Source: Euptelea pleiosperma (taxonomy: Eukaryota; Streptophyta; Magnoliopsida; Ranunculales; Eupteleaceae). From it: a DNA stretch of 64,000 nucleotides. The stretch covers positions 24,727,751-24,791,750 of the forward strand of contig CM068543.1 in NCBI GenBank assembly GCA_035048495.1, written 5' to 3'. Position 1 is the first letter of the stretch. Each line of letters opens with the position of its first letter. The position numbers and the translations under genes are program-made. Positions 34,001 through 38,980 of the stretch are shown here, piece by piece. The notes under the pieces were generated by a model. The model worked only from the letters and a program-made list of their open reading frames with translations, did no database searches and was not told the DNA's origin.

Positions 34001-34856
34001 TCACCACAAAATCCCAAAATGGTGTTCCTTCAAGAGGTAGAGTCCCCAGAGCAAGTGTCCGTACGGCTGTTGTCCTCAGCCATACGACCTAATGACATCA
34101 TCATGACACCTCAGCACTCTTCCTTCTTGATTCTGATCTTTAGCTCTACAAGGGTGATGTAGGGGTGAATCTAAGGTTAGGCTCTAATACCAAGTTGAAT
34201 TAAGTAGAAGAAAGCTAGTGATCGTCTCCTTTACAAAAATCTCTGTTCACACCTTCTCTACCTACGAAGTTTGCAATCTTGTTCATGTTGTCCCTAGCTG
34301 CATTGTAAAGTCAGTTTTGGCAAAAGCAATTGGAAGCGCTGCAAAGGGATTCAAGTGGATGAAAAGCCCATGAAACTTTTTGAATTGTTAAAAGAAAAGA
34401 CATGAATTTGGGATGGAAAAATTACCTTTTCTCAATCTCTTGTCCCACATTTATTTTATTCCTTGTCAAGTGATTATTACAACAATGGAGCTGAAAAACA
34501 TCCCTTTATAGTATAGTTTCAGTCTTTAGCATTATTTATTTTTAATTGAACTACACATGTTAGTGTATATGCTTGGATTGGAGGTCCATGATTTGTAATT
34601 CCATGTTGTTTGCAAATCACAACACATTCTGCATTTGATGACGAGCAACCATATTTGTGGCATGTGGATGTGATTTGTTAAATTGAAATCATTCTCTTTT
34701 ACCAATAGTTTCCGTATGTCTTTATAATGCTTATTTCAATTTTTTTTTTGTTTAATTCTCTTACAGTATAACGATAACAACGGAAATCCTTACTCCGATG
34801 TTTATTGGCTTGCTGCATTGGTTGAGTCGATTGGTGAACTTGAATTTGGACAACAG
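953..34856 (+). CDS. TAF2: TAF2, TFIID subunit 2 (internal part, 12 exons)
   Basis: TAF2 is a large TFIID subunit that contacts core promoter DNA around the initiator and helps RNA polymerase II pre-initiation complexes form in the nucleus. Twelve exons join without frameshift or stop into 421 codons: 953-1078, 1165-1218, 2334-2402, 10908-11005, 11116-11460, 11572-11659, 15083-15208, 15302-15358, 18572-18651, 18786-18828, 28710-28796, 34767-34856. All introns are GT..AG. Recognised stretches include [70 protein letters not shown] and [14 protein letters not shown], diagnostic of plant TAF2 from the end of the aminopeptidase-like domain into the helical-repeat part. The N-terminal metallopeptidase-like region and the C-terminus lie outside the window. 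Several introns are enlarged by transposons. Identification is by recalled family motifs, not by alignment. Confidence 0.95.
1165..1218 (+). CDS. TAF2: TAF2 exon b
   Basis: A 54-bp, phase 0-0 exon of 18 codons reading [18 protein letters not shown], one of the most recognisable TAF2 stretches. The acceptor is gttaacag ending at 1164 and the donor is gtgaga at 1219. The intron before it is only 86 bp. Confidence 0.95.
1219..2333. other. TAF2 intron with palindromic repeat
   Basis: Intron between TAF2 exons b and c, AT-rich and without conserved coding sequence. It contains the palindromic repeat at 1534-1928; the rest looks like plain intron. Confidence 0.7.
1534..1928. repeat. palindromic MITE-like repeat
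   Basis: The ends are inverted copies: TGTTGCATGGATGTGGACAC at the left, and GTGTCCATGCAACA at the right. Inner inverted pairs also exist: the AAGTGAGATAATT region near 1690 against AATTATCTCACTT near 1805, and ATTCAAATA near 1640 and 1845. No clear target duplication was found. Fragments with similar CACGTGTCGG/GTCCAACAC motifs recur near 14480-14580 and 14885-14940. Confidence 0.45.
2334..2402 (+). CDS. TAF2: TAF2 exon c
   Basis: A 69-bp, phase 0-0 exon of 23 codons, [15 protein letters not shown] followed by LRTLSTKE. The acceptor is atattcag ending at 2333; the donor is gtgacc at 2403. Translation continues into FRHFSNKV 8.5 kb downstream, across an intron that holds copia element A. Confidence 0.94.
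2403..4118. other. TAF2 intron, left of copia A
   Basis: AT-rich intron sequence. Several short open frames occur but none shows a domain, a conserved motif or compositional support. No element boundary was recognised. Confidence 0.6.
4119..4331 (-). repeat. copia A 3' LTR
   Basis: Shares TGTATTTTAGGG, a purine-rich block and ACTAGGGAACTTTTACATGG with 9421-9629. On the - strand it begins TGCTGTCAGG directly after the polypurine tract. Confidence 0.85.
4446..5018 (-). pseudogene. copia A RNase H region
   Basis: A 190-residue open frame with typical copia features: [35 protein letters not shown], the [11 protein letters not shown] block and [18 protein letters not shown] short tandem duplication at about 4692-4757 inserts a second copy of the segment encoding KQPVVARS, so the product would be abnormal. 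The frame ends without the usual C-terminal tail. Confidence 0.85.
5019..6300 (-). pseudogene. copia A reverse transcriptase, broken
   Basis: Pieces in different frames: 5628-6077 carries the start of the RT domain ([20 protein letters not shown], then [15 protein letters not shown]), and 5062-5280 carries [20 protein letters not shown] then [10 protein letters not shown]. The polymerase motif region near 5290-5320 is disrupted. Stops and frameshifts exclude activity. Confidence 0.85.
6300..7310 (-). pseudogene. copia A integrase, broken
   Basis: Fragments in several frames. The clearest is 6687-6923 ([20 protein letters not shown], then [20 protein letters not shown]), the copia integrase core. 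The zinc-binding GAG-pre-integrase region follows at about 7050-7310, where ACAAGTGTCACAATG corresponds to the CHxC part. No continuous frame remains. Confidence 0.8.
7440..8650 (-). pseudogene. copia A protease and gag remnants
   Basis: Protease remnant at about 7480-7560 (the equivalent of WIIDSGxSEHMTGM). The zinc knuckle region lies around 7820-7905 (RPKCGHCG). The gag UBN2-type region is at 8135-8628: [20 protein letters not shown] in one frame and a second fragment in another. Several frameshifts are present. Confidence 0.8.
9421..9629 (-). repeat. copia A 5' LTR (outer end missing)
   Basis: Matches 4119-4331 over most of its length. It stops matching at ATACTACC, so the outermost bases of the LTR are absent. 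It sits immediately outside the tRNA-Met primer-binding site. Confidence 0.85.
9630..10907. other. TAF2 intron, right of copia A
   Basis: AT-rich sequence with no domain-bearing frame and no recognised repeat. The acceptor of TAF2 exon d closes it. Confidence 0.6.
10908..11005 (+). CDS. TAF2: TAF2 exon d
   Basis: A 98-bp exon encoding [20 protein letters not shown] then [12 protein letters not shown], ending with two bases (AG) of a split arginine codon. The acceptor is gatgcag ending at 10907; the donor is gtttga at 11006. The next exon supplies the third base, restoring R before [10 protein letters not shown]. Confidence 0.95.
11116..11460 (+). CDS. TAF2: TAF2 exon e (largest)
   Basis: A 345-bp exon. 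Its first base completes the split arginine; the rest reads [20 protein letters not shown], an acidic loop ([17 protein letters not shown]), then [20 protein letters not shown] and a basic, low-complexity tail ([16 protein letters not shown]). The acceptor is tttcaag ending at 11115. The donor is gtatgt at 11461, leaving AA of a split codon. The reading frame would hit a stop shortly past the donor, which supports splicing there. Confidence 0.95.
11572..11659 (+). CDS. TAF2: TAF2 exon f
   Basis: An 88-bp exon. AA from the previous exon plus T makes asparagine; then [19 protein letters not shown] and [10 protein letters not shown]. The acceptor chosen is ctttgggcag ending at 11571. A second in-phase acceptor ending at 11544 would add nine residues and cannot be excluded. 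The donor is gtaaga at 11660. The intron from 11461 is about 110 bp. Confidence 0.85.
11792..12189. mobile_element. Mutator-type MITE, 398 bp
   Basis: Long terminal inverted repeats: GGGTCGGGCTCCGTTGACAG at the left, matched by CTGTCAACGGAGCCTGACCC at the right. The similarity runs about 175 bp inward, so nearly the whole element folds back. It is flanked by a perfect 9-bp target duplication TTGGCTTAA at 11783-11791 and 12190-12198. A 9-bp duplication with long TIRs is the mark of Mutator-like elements. It has no coding capacity and must rely on a transposase elsewhere. Confidence 0.9.
12294..14100 (-). mobile_element. copia fragment H (3' LTR, RT, integrase end)
   Basis: The 3' end of an antisense copia element: a probable LTR at about 12294-12514, the polypurine tract (ctccccctcg, 12516-12525), then RT remnants and the C-terminal end of integrase (13808-14032, [20 protein letters not shown]). 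The RNase H region is absent, so RT follows the polypurine tract almost directly. The 5' half is missing beyond about 14100. RT pieces are in different frames, including 13223-13615. It is interrupted by a SINE-like insertion. Confidence 0.8.
12641..12775 (-). mobile_element. SINE-like insertion in copia H
   Basis: About 135 bp ending, in antisense, with a poly-A tract (T run at 12641-12648) next to GATAGGTAAAC. It is bounded by the 14-bp near-perfect duplication ggcccaagatcttt at 12627-12640 and ggcccgagatcttt at 12776-12789. The host RT sequence resumes exactly after the right copy. GGTTCGGTCTA in the antisense strand may be a degenerate pol III box B. Family is not identified. Confidence 0.7.
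14101..15082. other. TAF2 intron, no gene seen
   Basis: Intron before TAF2 exon g. It contains fragments with GTCCAACAC and CACGTGTGTCGG motifs at about 14520-14580 and 14885-14940, similar to part of the repeat at 1534-1928. Otherwise nothing was recognised. Confidence 0.5.
15083..15208 (+). CDS. TAF2: TAF2 exon g
   Basis: A 126-bp, phase 0-0 exon of 42 codons, [20 protein letters not shown] continuing to [11 protein letters not shown]. The acceptor is tatgtcag ending at 15082; the donor is gttttt at 15209. It encodes part of the helical-repeat region. The preceding 3.4-kb intron carries a MITE and copia fragment H. Confidence 0.95.
15302..15358 (+). CDS. TAF2: TAF2 exon h
   Basis: A 57-bp, phase 0-0 exon of 19 codons, [19 protein letters not shown]. 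The acceptor is ctgtttag ending at 15301; the donor is gtattc at 15359. Confidence 0.94.
15359..17039. other. TAF2 intron, no gene seen
   Basis: Intron between TAF2 exons h and i. The longest open frame (16518-16838, - strand) has no recognisable motif. No repeat boundary could be identified. Confidence 0.5.
17040..17790 (+). mobile_element. LINE 3' fragment with RNase H domain
   Basis: The frame at 17269-17517 reads [20 protein letters not shown] then [19 protein letters not shown], the start of a plant RVT_3 RNase H with its first catalytic aspartate (NVDGS). The remainder is out of frame. The stretch closes with GTTACTTATGAAAAG near 17780, a LINE-like A-rich terminus. It is 5'-truncated, missing RT and endonuclease; the 5' limit is approximate. 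Confidence 0.65.
17791..18571. other. TAF2 intron with GC-rich islet
   Basis: Mostly AT-rich intron. An islet at about 18115-18310 is clearly GC-richer than its surroundings and open on both strands. Its - strand reads [20 protein letters not shown], but no protein family or RNA could be named. Confidence 0.45.
18572..18651 (+). CDS. TAF2: TAF2 exon i
   Basis: An 80-bp exon, [20 protein letters not shown] then ANIGLP, ending in AG of a split arginine codon. The acceptor is gtctagcag ending at 18571; the donor is gttagg at 18652. Confidence 0.95.
18786..18828 (+). CDS. TAF2: TAF2 exon j
   Basis: A 43-bp exon. Its first base completes the split arginine, then [14 protein letters not shown]. 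The acceptor is cttgccag ending at 18785; the donor is gtaatg at 18829. The intron after it is 9.9 kb long and holds copia B with its nested insertions. Confidence 0.94.
18829..19829. other. TAF2 intron, no gene seen
   Basis: AT-rich intron after exon j with no recognised coding sequence or repeat boundary. Confidence 0.5.
19830..20009. mobile_element. MITE half related to the 11792 element
   Basis: The segment with TTTGGTCCACC, AACCTACACACCAAAATTCA and GGCCGTTGGAT resembles the inner arm of the Mutator-type MITE at 11792-12189. Only one arm is present; it runs directly into copia B near 20010, which suggests a truncated or recombined copy. Confidence 0.45.
20336..21147 (-). pseudogene. copia B integrase remnant
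   Basis: Two frames: 20785-21147 has [20 protein letters not shown], the HSDVW aspartate motif and [20 protein letters not shown]; 20365-20712 has [20 protein letters not shown] then [14 protein letters not shown], the third acidic motif. Frameshifted relative to each other, so inactive. Confidence 0.85.
21304..21984 (+). pseudogene. LINE-1 ORF1 C-terminal part
   Basis: Open frame ending with a TAG at 21982-21984, 12 bp before the ORF2 ATG at 21996. It has a polar, serine- and glycine-rich composition and a basic end ([10 protein letters not shown]). The N-terminal DUF4283-type domain is missing because of 5' truncation. The open frame runs upstream into copia sequence by chance. Confidence 0.6.
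21996..22602 (+). pseudogene. LINE-1 ORF2 endonuclease, frameshifted
   Basis: Starts [14 protein letters not shown], the plant L1 endonuclease start, with VVLQETK (metal-binding glutamate) and GGIVIIWDQ. After a frame change at about 22260 it continues [20 protein letters not shown] and [14 protein letters not shown], the GDFN motif. An endonuclease/exonuclease/phosphatase fold that would nick target DNA; inactive here. Confidence 0.85.
22960..24450 (+). pseudogene. LINE-1 ORF2 reverse transcriptase, broken
   Basis: Recognisable motifs in order: [14 protein letters not shown] equivalent near 23510, [20 protein letters not shown] (23706 on), [11 protein letters not shown] near 23880, an FADD catalytic box near 24015 (frame-shifted), then [11 protein letters not shown] and [20 protein letters not shown] (24051-24455). 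Many stops. Confidence 0.85.
24772..25572 (+). pseudogene. LINE-1 zf-RVT C-terminal region
   Basis: The 183-residue frame includes [40 protein letters not shown] and [20 protein letters not shown], the plant LINE zinc-binding domain with its C..C..H..C pattern. A stop at 25321 precedes the final [16 protein letters not shown] block (25351-25572). No RNase H domain follows. Confidence 0.85.
25706..26887 (-). pseudogene. copia B protease and gag
   Basis: Protease at 25685-25924 ([20 protein letters not shown], catalytic DSG intact but frame short). The zinc knuckle region reads [20 protein letters not shown] (26041-26385), one CCHC box with an extra cysteine. Gag UBN2 parts lie at 26487-26905 in several frames ([13 protein letters not shown]). 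Confidence 0.8.
26888..27677. mobile_element. palindromic TG..CA element inside copia B gag
   Basis: A 790-bp insert with a perfect 5-bp duplication TAAAC at 26883-26887 and 27678-27682. It begins TGTTAAGACC and ends GATCTAAACA. The two arms of about 300 bp are inverted copies; the middle (27188-27380) is a third, partial copy that starts TGTTAAGACC and ends GGTCTTAACA. Both arms carry TGGTATCAGAGCC at their inner ends, in opposite directions, which is the initiator-tRNA primer-binding sequence of LTR retrotransposons. Best read as a non-autonomous, rearranged LTR-type (TRIM-like) element; it has no coding capacity. Confidence 0.75.
27678..27790 (-). pseudogene. copia B gag N-terminal remnant
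   Basis: Continues the gag sequence interrupted at 26887. ACATCCTTGCGGC follows the right TAAAC and aligns with ACATCCTGGCTGC in copia A near 8587. Homology fades at about 27790. Confidence 0.7.
27791..28709. other. TAF2 intron, no gene seen
   Basis: AT-rich sequence with an (ATT)n run near 28588-28605. No domain, repeat boundary or RNA gene was recognised. Confidence 0.6.
28710..28796 (+). CDS. TAF2: TAF2 exon k
   Basis: An 87-bp, phase 0-0 exon of 29 codons, [20 protein letters not shown] then VEFVLQLLK. The acceptor is ccttgtag ending at 28709; the donor is gtaatt at 28797. Confidence 0.95.
28797..29499. other. TAF2 intron, left of copia C1
   Basis: AT-rich intron sequence without recognised coding content. 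Copia sequence begins near 29500. Confidence 0.55.
29500..30745 (-). mobile_element. copia fragment C1 (integrase start, protease, gag)
   Basis: Antisense fragment in the order GAG-pre-integrase (29394-29756: [39 protein letters not shown]), protease (29753-30157, [20 protein letters not shown], so the catalytic DSG is now DSR), zinc knuckle region near 30240 and gag (30309-30745: [20 protein letters not shown]). It has no LTR, RT or RNase H. At about 30745 it abuts the RT of fragment C2. Confidence 0.8.
30817..31992 (-). pseudogene. copia C2 reverse transcriptase, largest frame
   Basis: A 391-residue open frame. It carries [80 protein letters not shown] and [21 protein letters not shown] (GT)n microsatellite in the coding sequence (about 30999-31013) gives HTHT in place of the usual PPGF loop. 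The VDDI polymerase motif lies just beyond the frame at about 30798-30812 after a frame break, so the protein is incomplete. Confidence 0.9.
32105..32317 (-). pseudogene. copia C2 protease-integrase fusion
   Basis: One open frame reads [20 protein letters not shown] from the protease and then, after [25 protein letters not shown] from integrase. The GAG-pre zinc region and integrase core between them are deleted, in frame. The integrase glutamate is kept, but both aspartates are gone. Confidence 0.85.
32314..33523 (-). pseudogene. copia C2 gag
   Basis: Frames 32653-33036 ([40 protein letters not shown]) and 33092-33523 ([40 protein letters not shown]) are the UBN2-type gag. The knuckle reads [12 protein letters not shown], so its second cysteine is lost. 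The likely start is the methionine at 33517-33519 ([12 protein letters not shown]). Confidence 0.85.
34193..34766. other. TAF2 intron, possibly LTR remnant of C2
   Basis: Follows the C2 primer-binding site, where a 5' LTR is expected; no second copy exists to compare, so an LTR cannot be defined. The remainder is AT-rich intron up to exon l. Confidence 0.4.
34767..34856 (+). CDS. TAF2: TAF2 exon l (last in window)
   Basis: A 90-bp, phase 0-0 exon of 30 codons, [20 protein letters not shown] then [10 protein letters not shown]. The acceptor is ctcttacag ending at 34766; the donor is gttgtg at 34857. No continuation exon could be found in the remaining 29 kb, so the next exon must lie beyond 64000. 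Confidence 0.95.
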
Positions 34857-35394
34857 GTTGTGTACTATTCTTTTCCTTGATGTACACTGATACATGCTCT
34901 AGTTCTTGCTTATTGAGTAATCCTTGCTTTATAAGTGTAACGCTTGATCTCAATTATGTTTTAACGGTTTGCCATTTTATATTACCTGATTGGTTCTTTG
35001 TTCTTGTATTATTTTATTTTCTTTAGATTGATTATTTGATTTTCTTAGTTGCCTAAGTTATATTCTCATTGTTCATGTTTGTAGCAATTAATGTGTGGGA
35101 TAAATTGGATTTATGGACAAAATTCTTACTTTGAACTTGGATAAACACCCTTTTAAAAACCAAAGTACGGACAAAAAGAAACCATTCAAGATGGGCAAGG
35201 TTGGTGGTGGCAGTGGTAGATTTTTTGGTGTAATAGGTTGGGGGGAGGTGGCATGGCCAGTGTTTATTTGTTTTTCATAGAAGAATTGGTGGATTCTCCA
35301 AAGGCTTGCAAGGTGATAAATGAGGTAAGAATGGTGTGATAGATGCAGTCTTATCCAGAAAAAGGTAGCGACAGATGGGGGTTGAGGCCTTAAC
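34857..35394. other. TAF2 intron, left of LINE-2
   Basis: AT-rich intron sequence. No TAF2 continuation exon and no element was recognised. Confidence 0.6.
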
Positions 35395-35519
35395 AGTTAA
35401 AATACAATATTTTTTTTTGATAAGTTACATTAAAAGGGATGAATCCCAAAGGAAAGCAAAAAATAATGTAGATCCCACTCGCTAAACAACATGCGAGGGA
35501 TCCCCTAAAAGGTCATCCC

Positions 35520-36430
35520 ATCTAAATACAAAAGAGTAAAAAAAGTTCATTTAAACTCTGGAAATACAAAAGGCCAGAAACAAACAAAGCTTTGACTCTC
35601 AAAGTCATCTCAGGGCCAGATGCTTCTTTCCCCTCAAAGATTCTCGAGTCTCTCCTTCCAAACTGCCTACCTCTCAGCAAAGGGAAGCATTCTCCAGAGA
35701 ATCTGCGCTCTCCCAGACAAGAAGGCCACAGAACTAGTAAGCACCACATCTCATACATGCTCTAGAAGGACTTGCACATCACATTTCTGTTCGGCACCAT
35801 CATCCCCCGACTCATCAAGTGATCAACCATAAGAATCTTGTTTAGACTGGCTTTCCAAACAAAGAACTTCACTTTCGAGGGAACAGGCTCCCTCCAAAAA
35901 TTAAGACCTAGTAAATACTCCTGGCTTGTCTGGGAAACATGTTGGAAGAAAGAGCTCACAGAGAAAACGCCCTTAGGATCCCACCTCCAAACTCTCCTAC
36001 CAGTCTCTGAATTCAACACTGGATTTTCGCCCACTTGAAGAAGAGCTGCTAAACAATCCAACTCCCAATCGTAGAAATTTCTACGAAAATCGAGATTCCA
36101 AGAAACGATACCTTCATGGTTGTTTACACACTCCAGTACAGTAGCCCCTTTCCTGTCAGATAAATTATACAAAGTAGGGAACAAAGTTTGTAGCGGTTCC
36201 TCCCCACTCCATGGATCTTCCCAGAATTGTACTCTTATCTCCTTTGCCAACCTTGAAAAGAATTCCCCTTTCAAATTCATCTTTAGCACTAATAATACCC
36301 CTCCACAAACTAACACCGTAAGAAGAGGAAACCGGTTGACTATCCCATTCAAATTGACTTACCTCAAACTTTCTATCACACCTCGCCTTAAGCTGACCTC
36401 TTCCTCTCCAAGTCTCCATAACCATTTCCG
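35520..36430 (-). pseudogene. LINE-2 zf-RVT C-terminal region
   Basis: The frame at 35762-36352 reads ILGRSMEW-type context upstream, then IVSWNLDFRRNFYDWELDCL, VWRWDPKGVFSVSSFFQHVS and KVKFFVWKASLNKILMVDHL; the next cysteine-rich block (NRNVMCKSF) is cut by a stop. Same domain order as LINE-1 at 24772-25323. Confidence 0.85.
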
Positions 36431-36468
36431 AAGGAGAGCTACATTCATGTCTCTGAGGTGCCCAAAGC

Positions 36469-37910
36469 CTAATCCTCCATCGGTCTTAGGCATGCAAATC
36501 TTATCCCATTCCACAAGAAGTGTCTCATGATCTTTTTCATTCTATTGGCCACACTAACAAGCATAGAGAACAAAGAGAGATAGTGAATAGGGAGGCTGGA
36601 CAAAGTGTTCTTTATTAGAGTAATCTTACCTCCCTTAGAAAAATACCGATTCTTCCAATCAGCAAGTCTGTTACCAAATCTTTCCATAACCGGGTCCCAT
36701 ATGGATTTATCCTTATATCTAGCACCCAAAGGCAATCCAAGATAAGTGGTGGGTAGTTGATGCAGGACATTTAACCAATACTCCCCAAAAGCCGTGACTG
36801 ATGGTAGCGTGAGATTAAATTCCTTTATCTCATAGGATCTATCTAGGTTCTCGGTCGACACGACTCCTCGTGGGCCCATATCACACGGGCCACCCCACCC
36901 CGAATGTGCTCCATTTATGCAGACTGTCCCCTTCGAGCCCAGTATGAAAATGCCCTTGCATTAGTAGTCTTCCAATCCTACACCCTAGAGTGATTGCCAA
37001 ATCCCTCATGTTAGGAATGTCACCTATGCCAAACATCTCACTCTTAGAAAGATTAATCTGCAAGCCCGACACCGCCTCGAAACATCTCAGAACACACTGA
37101 AGATATCTAAGCTAACTGTGAGAGGCATCCGTTATGAAAATCGGATCATCGGCAAATTGAAGGTAAGAGATCATAGGTCTAGAACATCCCACTTGGAATC
37201 CGTCAATAAAACCTCATTCTACTGCTTACTCGTTATTCGACTCAAAGCTTCCACCACTACAACGAACAAGAATGGAGATAAAGGATCACCTTGCCTAAGC
37301 CCCCTCGAACTGGTAAAGTATCCTGTCGGTGACTCATTAACAAGAATAGAAAAAAACATTGAAGAAATACACACCTTCATCCTTTTCCTCTGCTTCTCAC
37401 GAAATCCCATCCTTGACATCACATTCTCGAGAAAGTCCTAACATATGTGATCGTAGGCTTTCTCTATATCGATCTTGCAAAGGATACCTTGTCGCCCTTT
37501 TTTAACTCCTGAATCTATACATTCATTGGCTATCAGGACTACATCCAGAAGCAGTCTCCCATTCACAAAAGCCCATTTGGCTTGAGAAATAACCGAGCGC
37601 AATACCTCTCTCATCCTGGATGCTAAAACCTTAGATATAATCTTGTAGGTGCTCCCCACAAGACTAATGGGTCGGTAGTCTTTCAAAGAGGTGGCCCCTT
37701 ATTTTTTGGGGATGGGAGTGATAAAAGTACTATTAGAATAACGATCAAGAGAGGCATCTGCTGCAAAGTACTCAACTACACGCATGAAATCTTTCTCAAT
37801 CACACTCCAACACCTCTGGTAGAAGGGCAACGTGAAACCATTGGGTCCAGGTGCCCGATCTCCACATAGGCCTTGAATAGCTTCCTGGACTTCCTCCTCC
37901 ACAATCGGTC
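36469..37910 (-). pseudogene. LINE-2 reverse transcriptase, broken
   Basis: In transcription order: DRAPGPNGFTLPFYQRCWSV (37699-37902), [20 protein letters not shown] and [11 protein letters not shown] (37438-37686), GYFTSSRGLRQGDPLSPFLF (37219-37422), LQINLSKSEMFGIGDIPN (36881-37072), [20 protein letters not shown] (36469-36879). The frames are separated by stops. Confidence 0.88.
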
Positions 37911-38224
37911 TCTCTAACCACTATCTTTGCTCTTGGCTAATACAATCGAAGTGCAACCCATCAATTGTAGGTCTGAAATAATCAGGCTCAATGTACAAAT
38001 GAGAATAAAACTTCACAATACACTCTAATAACTGCATCTTCCACCACCATATCCTCTCCAACCTTTAAGCTTGAAATGCTATTATTCCTCATTGCATTCG
38101 CAATCTAATGGAAAATTTTCGAATAACTATCGCCTTCCTTCAACTATCTCACTCTGGACTTTTGCCTCCAACTGATCTCGTCCAACTGGACCCACTTAAG
38201 ATAATCTCTCTTGGCCTCCACTTT

Positions 38225-38980
38225 TCACCTTCTCTCCTCCGTTACCACTCCCTTTTCTTCTTTATTGTCTAGAACTGATATCCTGTCCAAGAGCTCTCCC
38301 ACCGGATTGTTTCGACACCAGCTTAGGAATAATGATTTGGGAGATATCAGTACACAACCTTGAGCAATAGTCAAACACCAGAAACCTATCCAATCTCTCT
38401 TGGTTGGACCAGGTAAAGGCTTTTCCATTGAAAGGAAGATCCACCAAGCTGTGCCTCGCTACCCAAGTATCAAGCTCCTTCATACTCCTGGTTACCAAGC
38501 TACCTCATTTCTTCTCATACGTGAACTGAATCACATTAAAATCCCCACCAATGCACCAGGGCAACATCTACATCTAATGGAATCCAGCTCCGTCCAGAAC
38601 TCCGATCTGAAAAATGGTTTTAGAAGGCCCGTACACCCCTGTAAGAACCCACTTATGATTATCCTCCCTAACGTGGCTAACCACAAAAGCTTATTAGACC
38701 CCAATAAAAGAGTCGTCCACACTGATCTTTGACTGATTCCAAAGCATCAAGATATCACCTGCTGCTCCTATCGCTGGTAGAAACAGCCACCCGCAATCTA
38801 TGTTCCCCCAAATCTCTTCCATGACCTTTGCATCTGTAACTTCCATTTTAATCTCCTAGATGATAGCAACATCTACTTTGCATTGGTGAATAAATTTTTT
38901 ACTGACCATCCGCTTCTCTCATCCTCCACCCCTTTACATTCCACGTAAAAATGTTGATAATCATAGGCATGATTTTAGAG
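38225..38980 (-). pseudogene. LINE-2 endonuclease remnant
   Basis: Reads MKELDTWVARHSLVDLPFNG and KAFTWSNQERLDRFLVFDYC (38262-38498) and WIGFWCLTIAQGC (other frame). The GDFN equivalent lies near 38535-38545, and an ORF2-like start (NIFTWNVKGW-type) near 38935-38950. Frameshifts separate the parts. Confidence 0.7.

Larger units (their letters stand above)
30746..34192 (-). mobile_element. copia element C2 with internal integrase deletion
   Basis: Antisense element running, in + coordinates, RT (30746-31992), integrase C-terminus (32030-32230), protease (32235-32400), zinc knuckle and gag (32400-33523), leader (33524-34170) and primer-binding site ggctctaataccaa (34175-34190, one mismatch to the tRNA-Met pattern). 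RNase H and 3' LTR are lost at the C1 junction, and no 5' LTR was recognised right of the primer site. The integrase core is deleted. Confidence 0.8.

Noticed and set aside
35085..35160. Possible further TAF2 exon after tttgtag near 35085
   Set aside because: The sequence after it (CAATTAATGTGTGGG) does not encode anything resembling the expected continuation, and frames close quickly.
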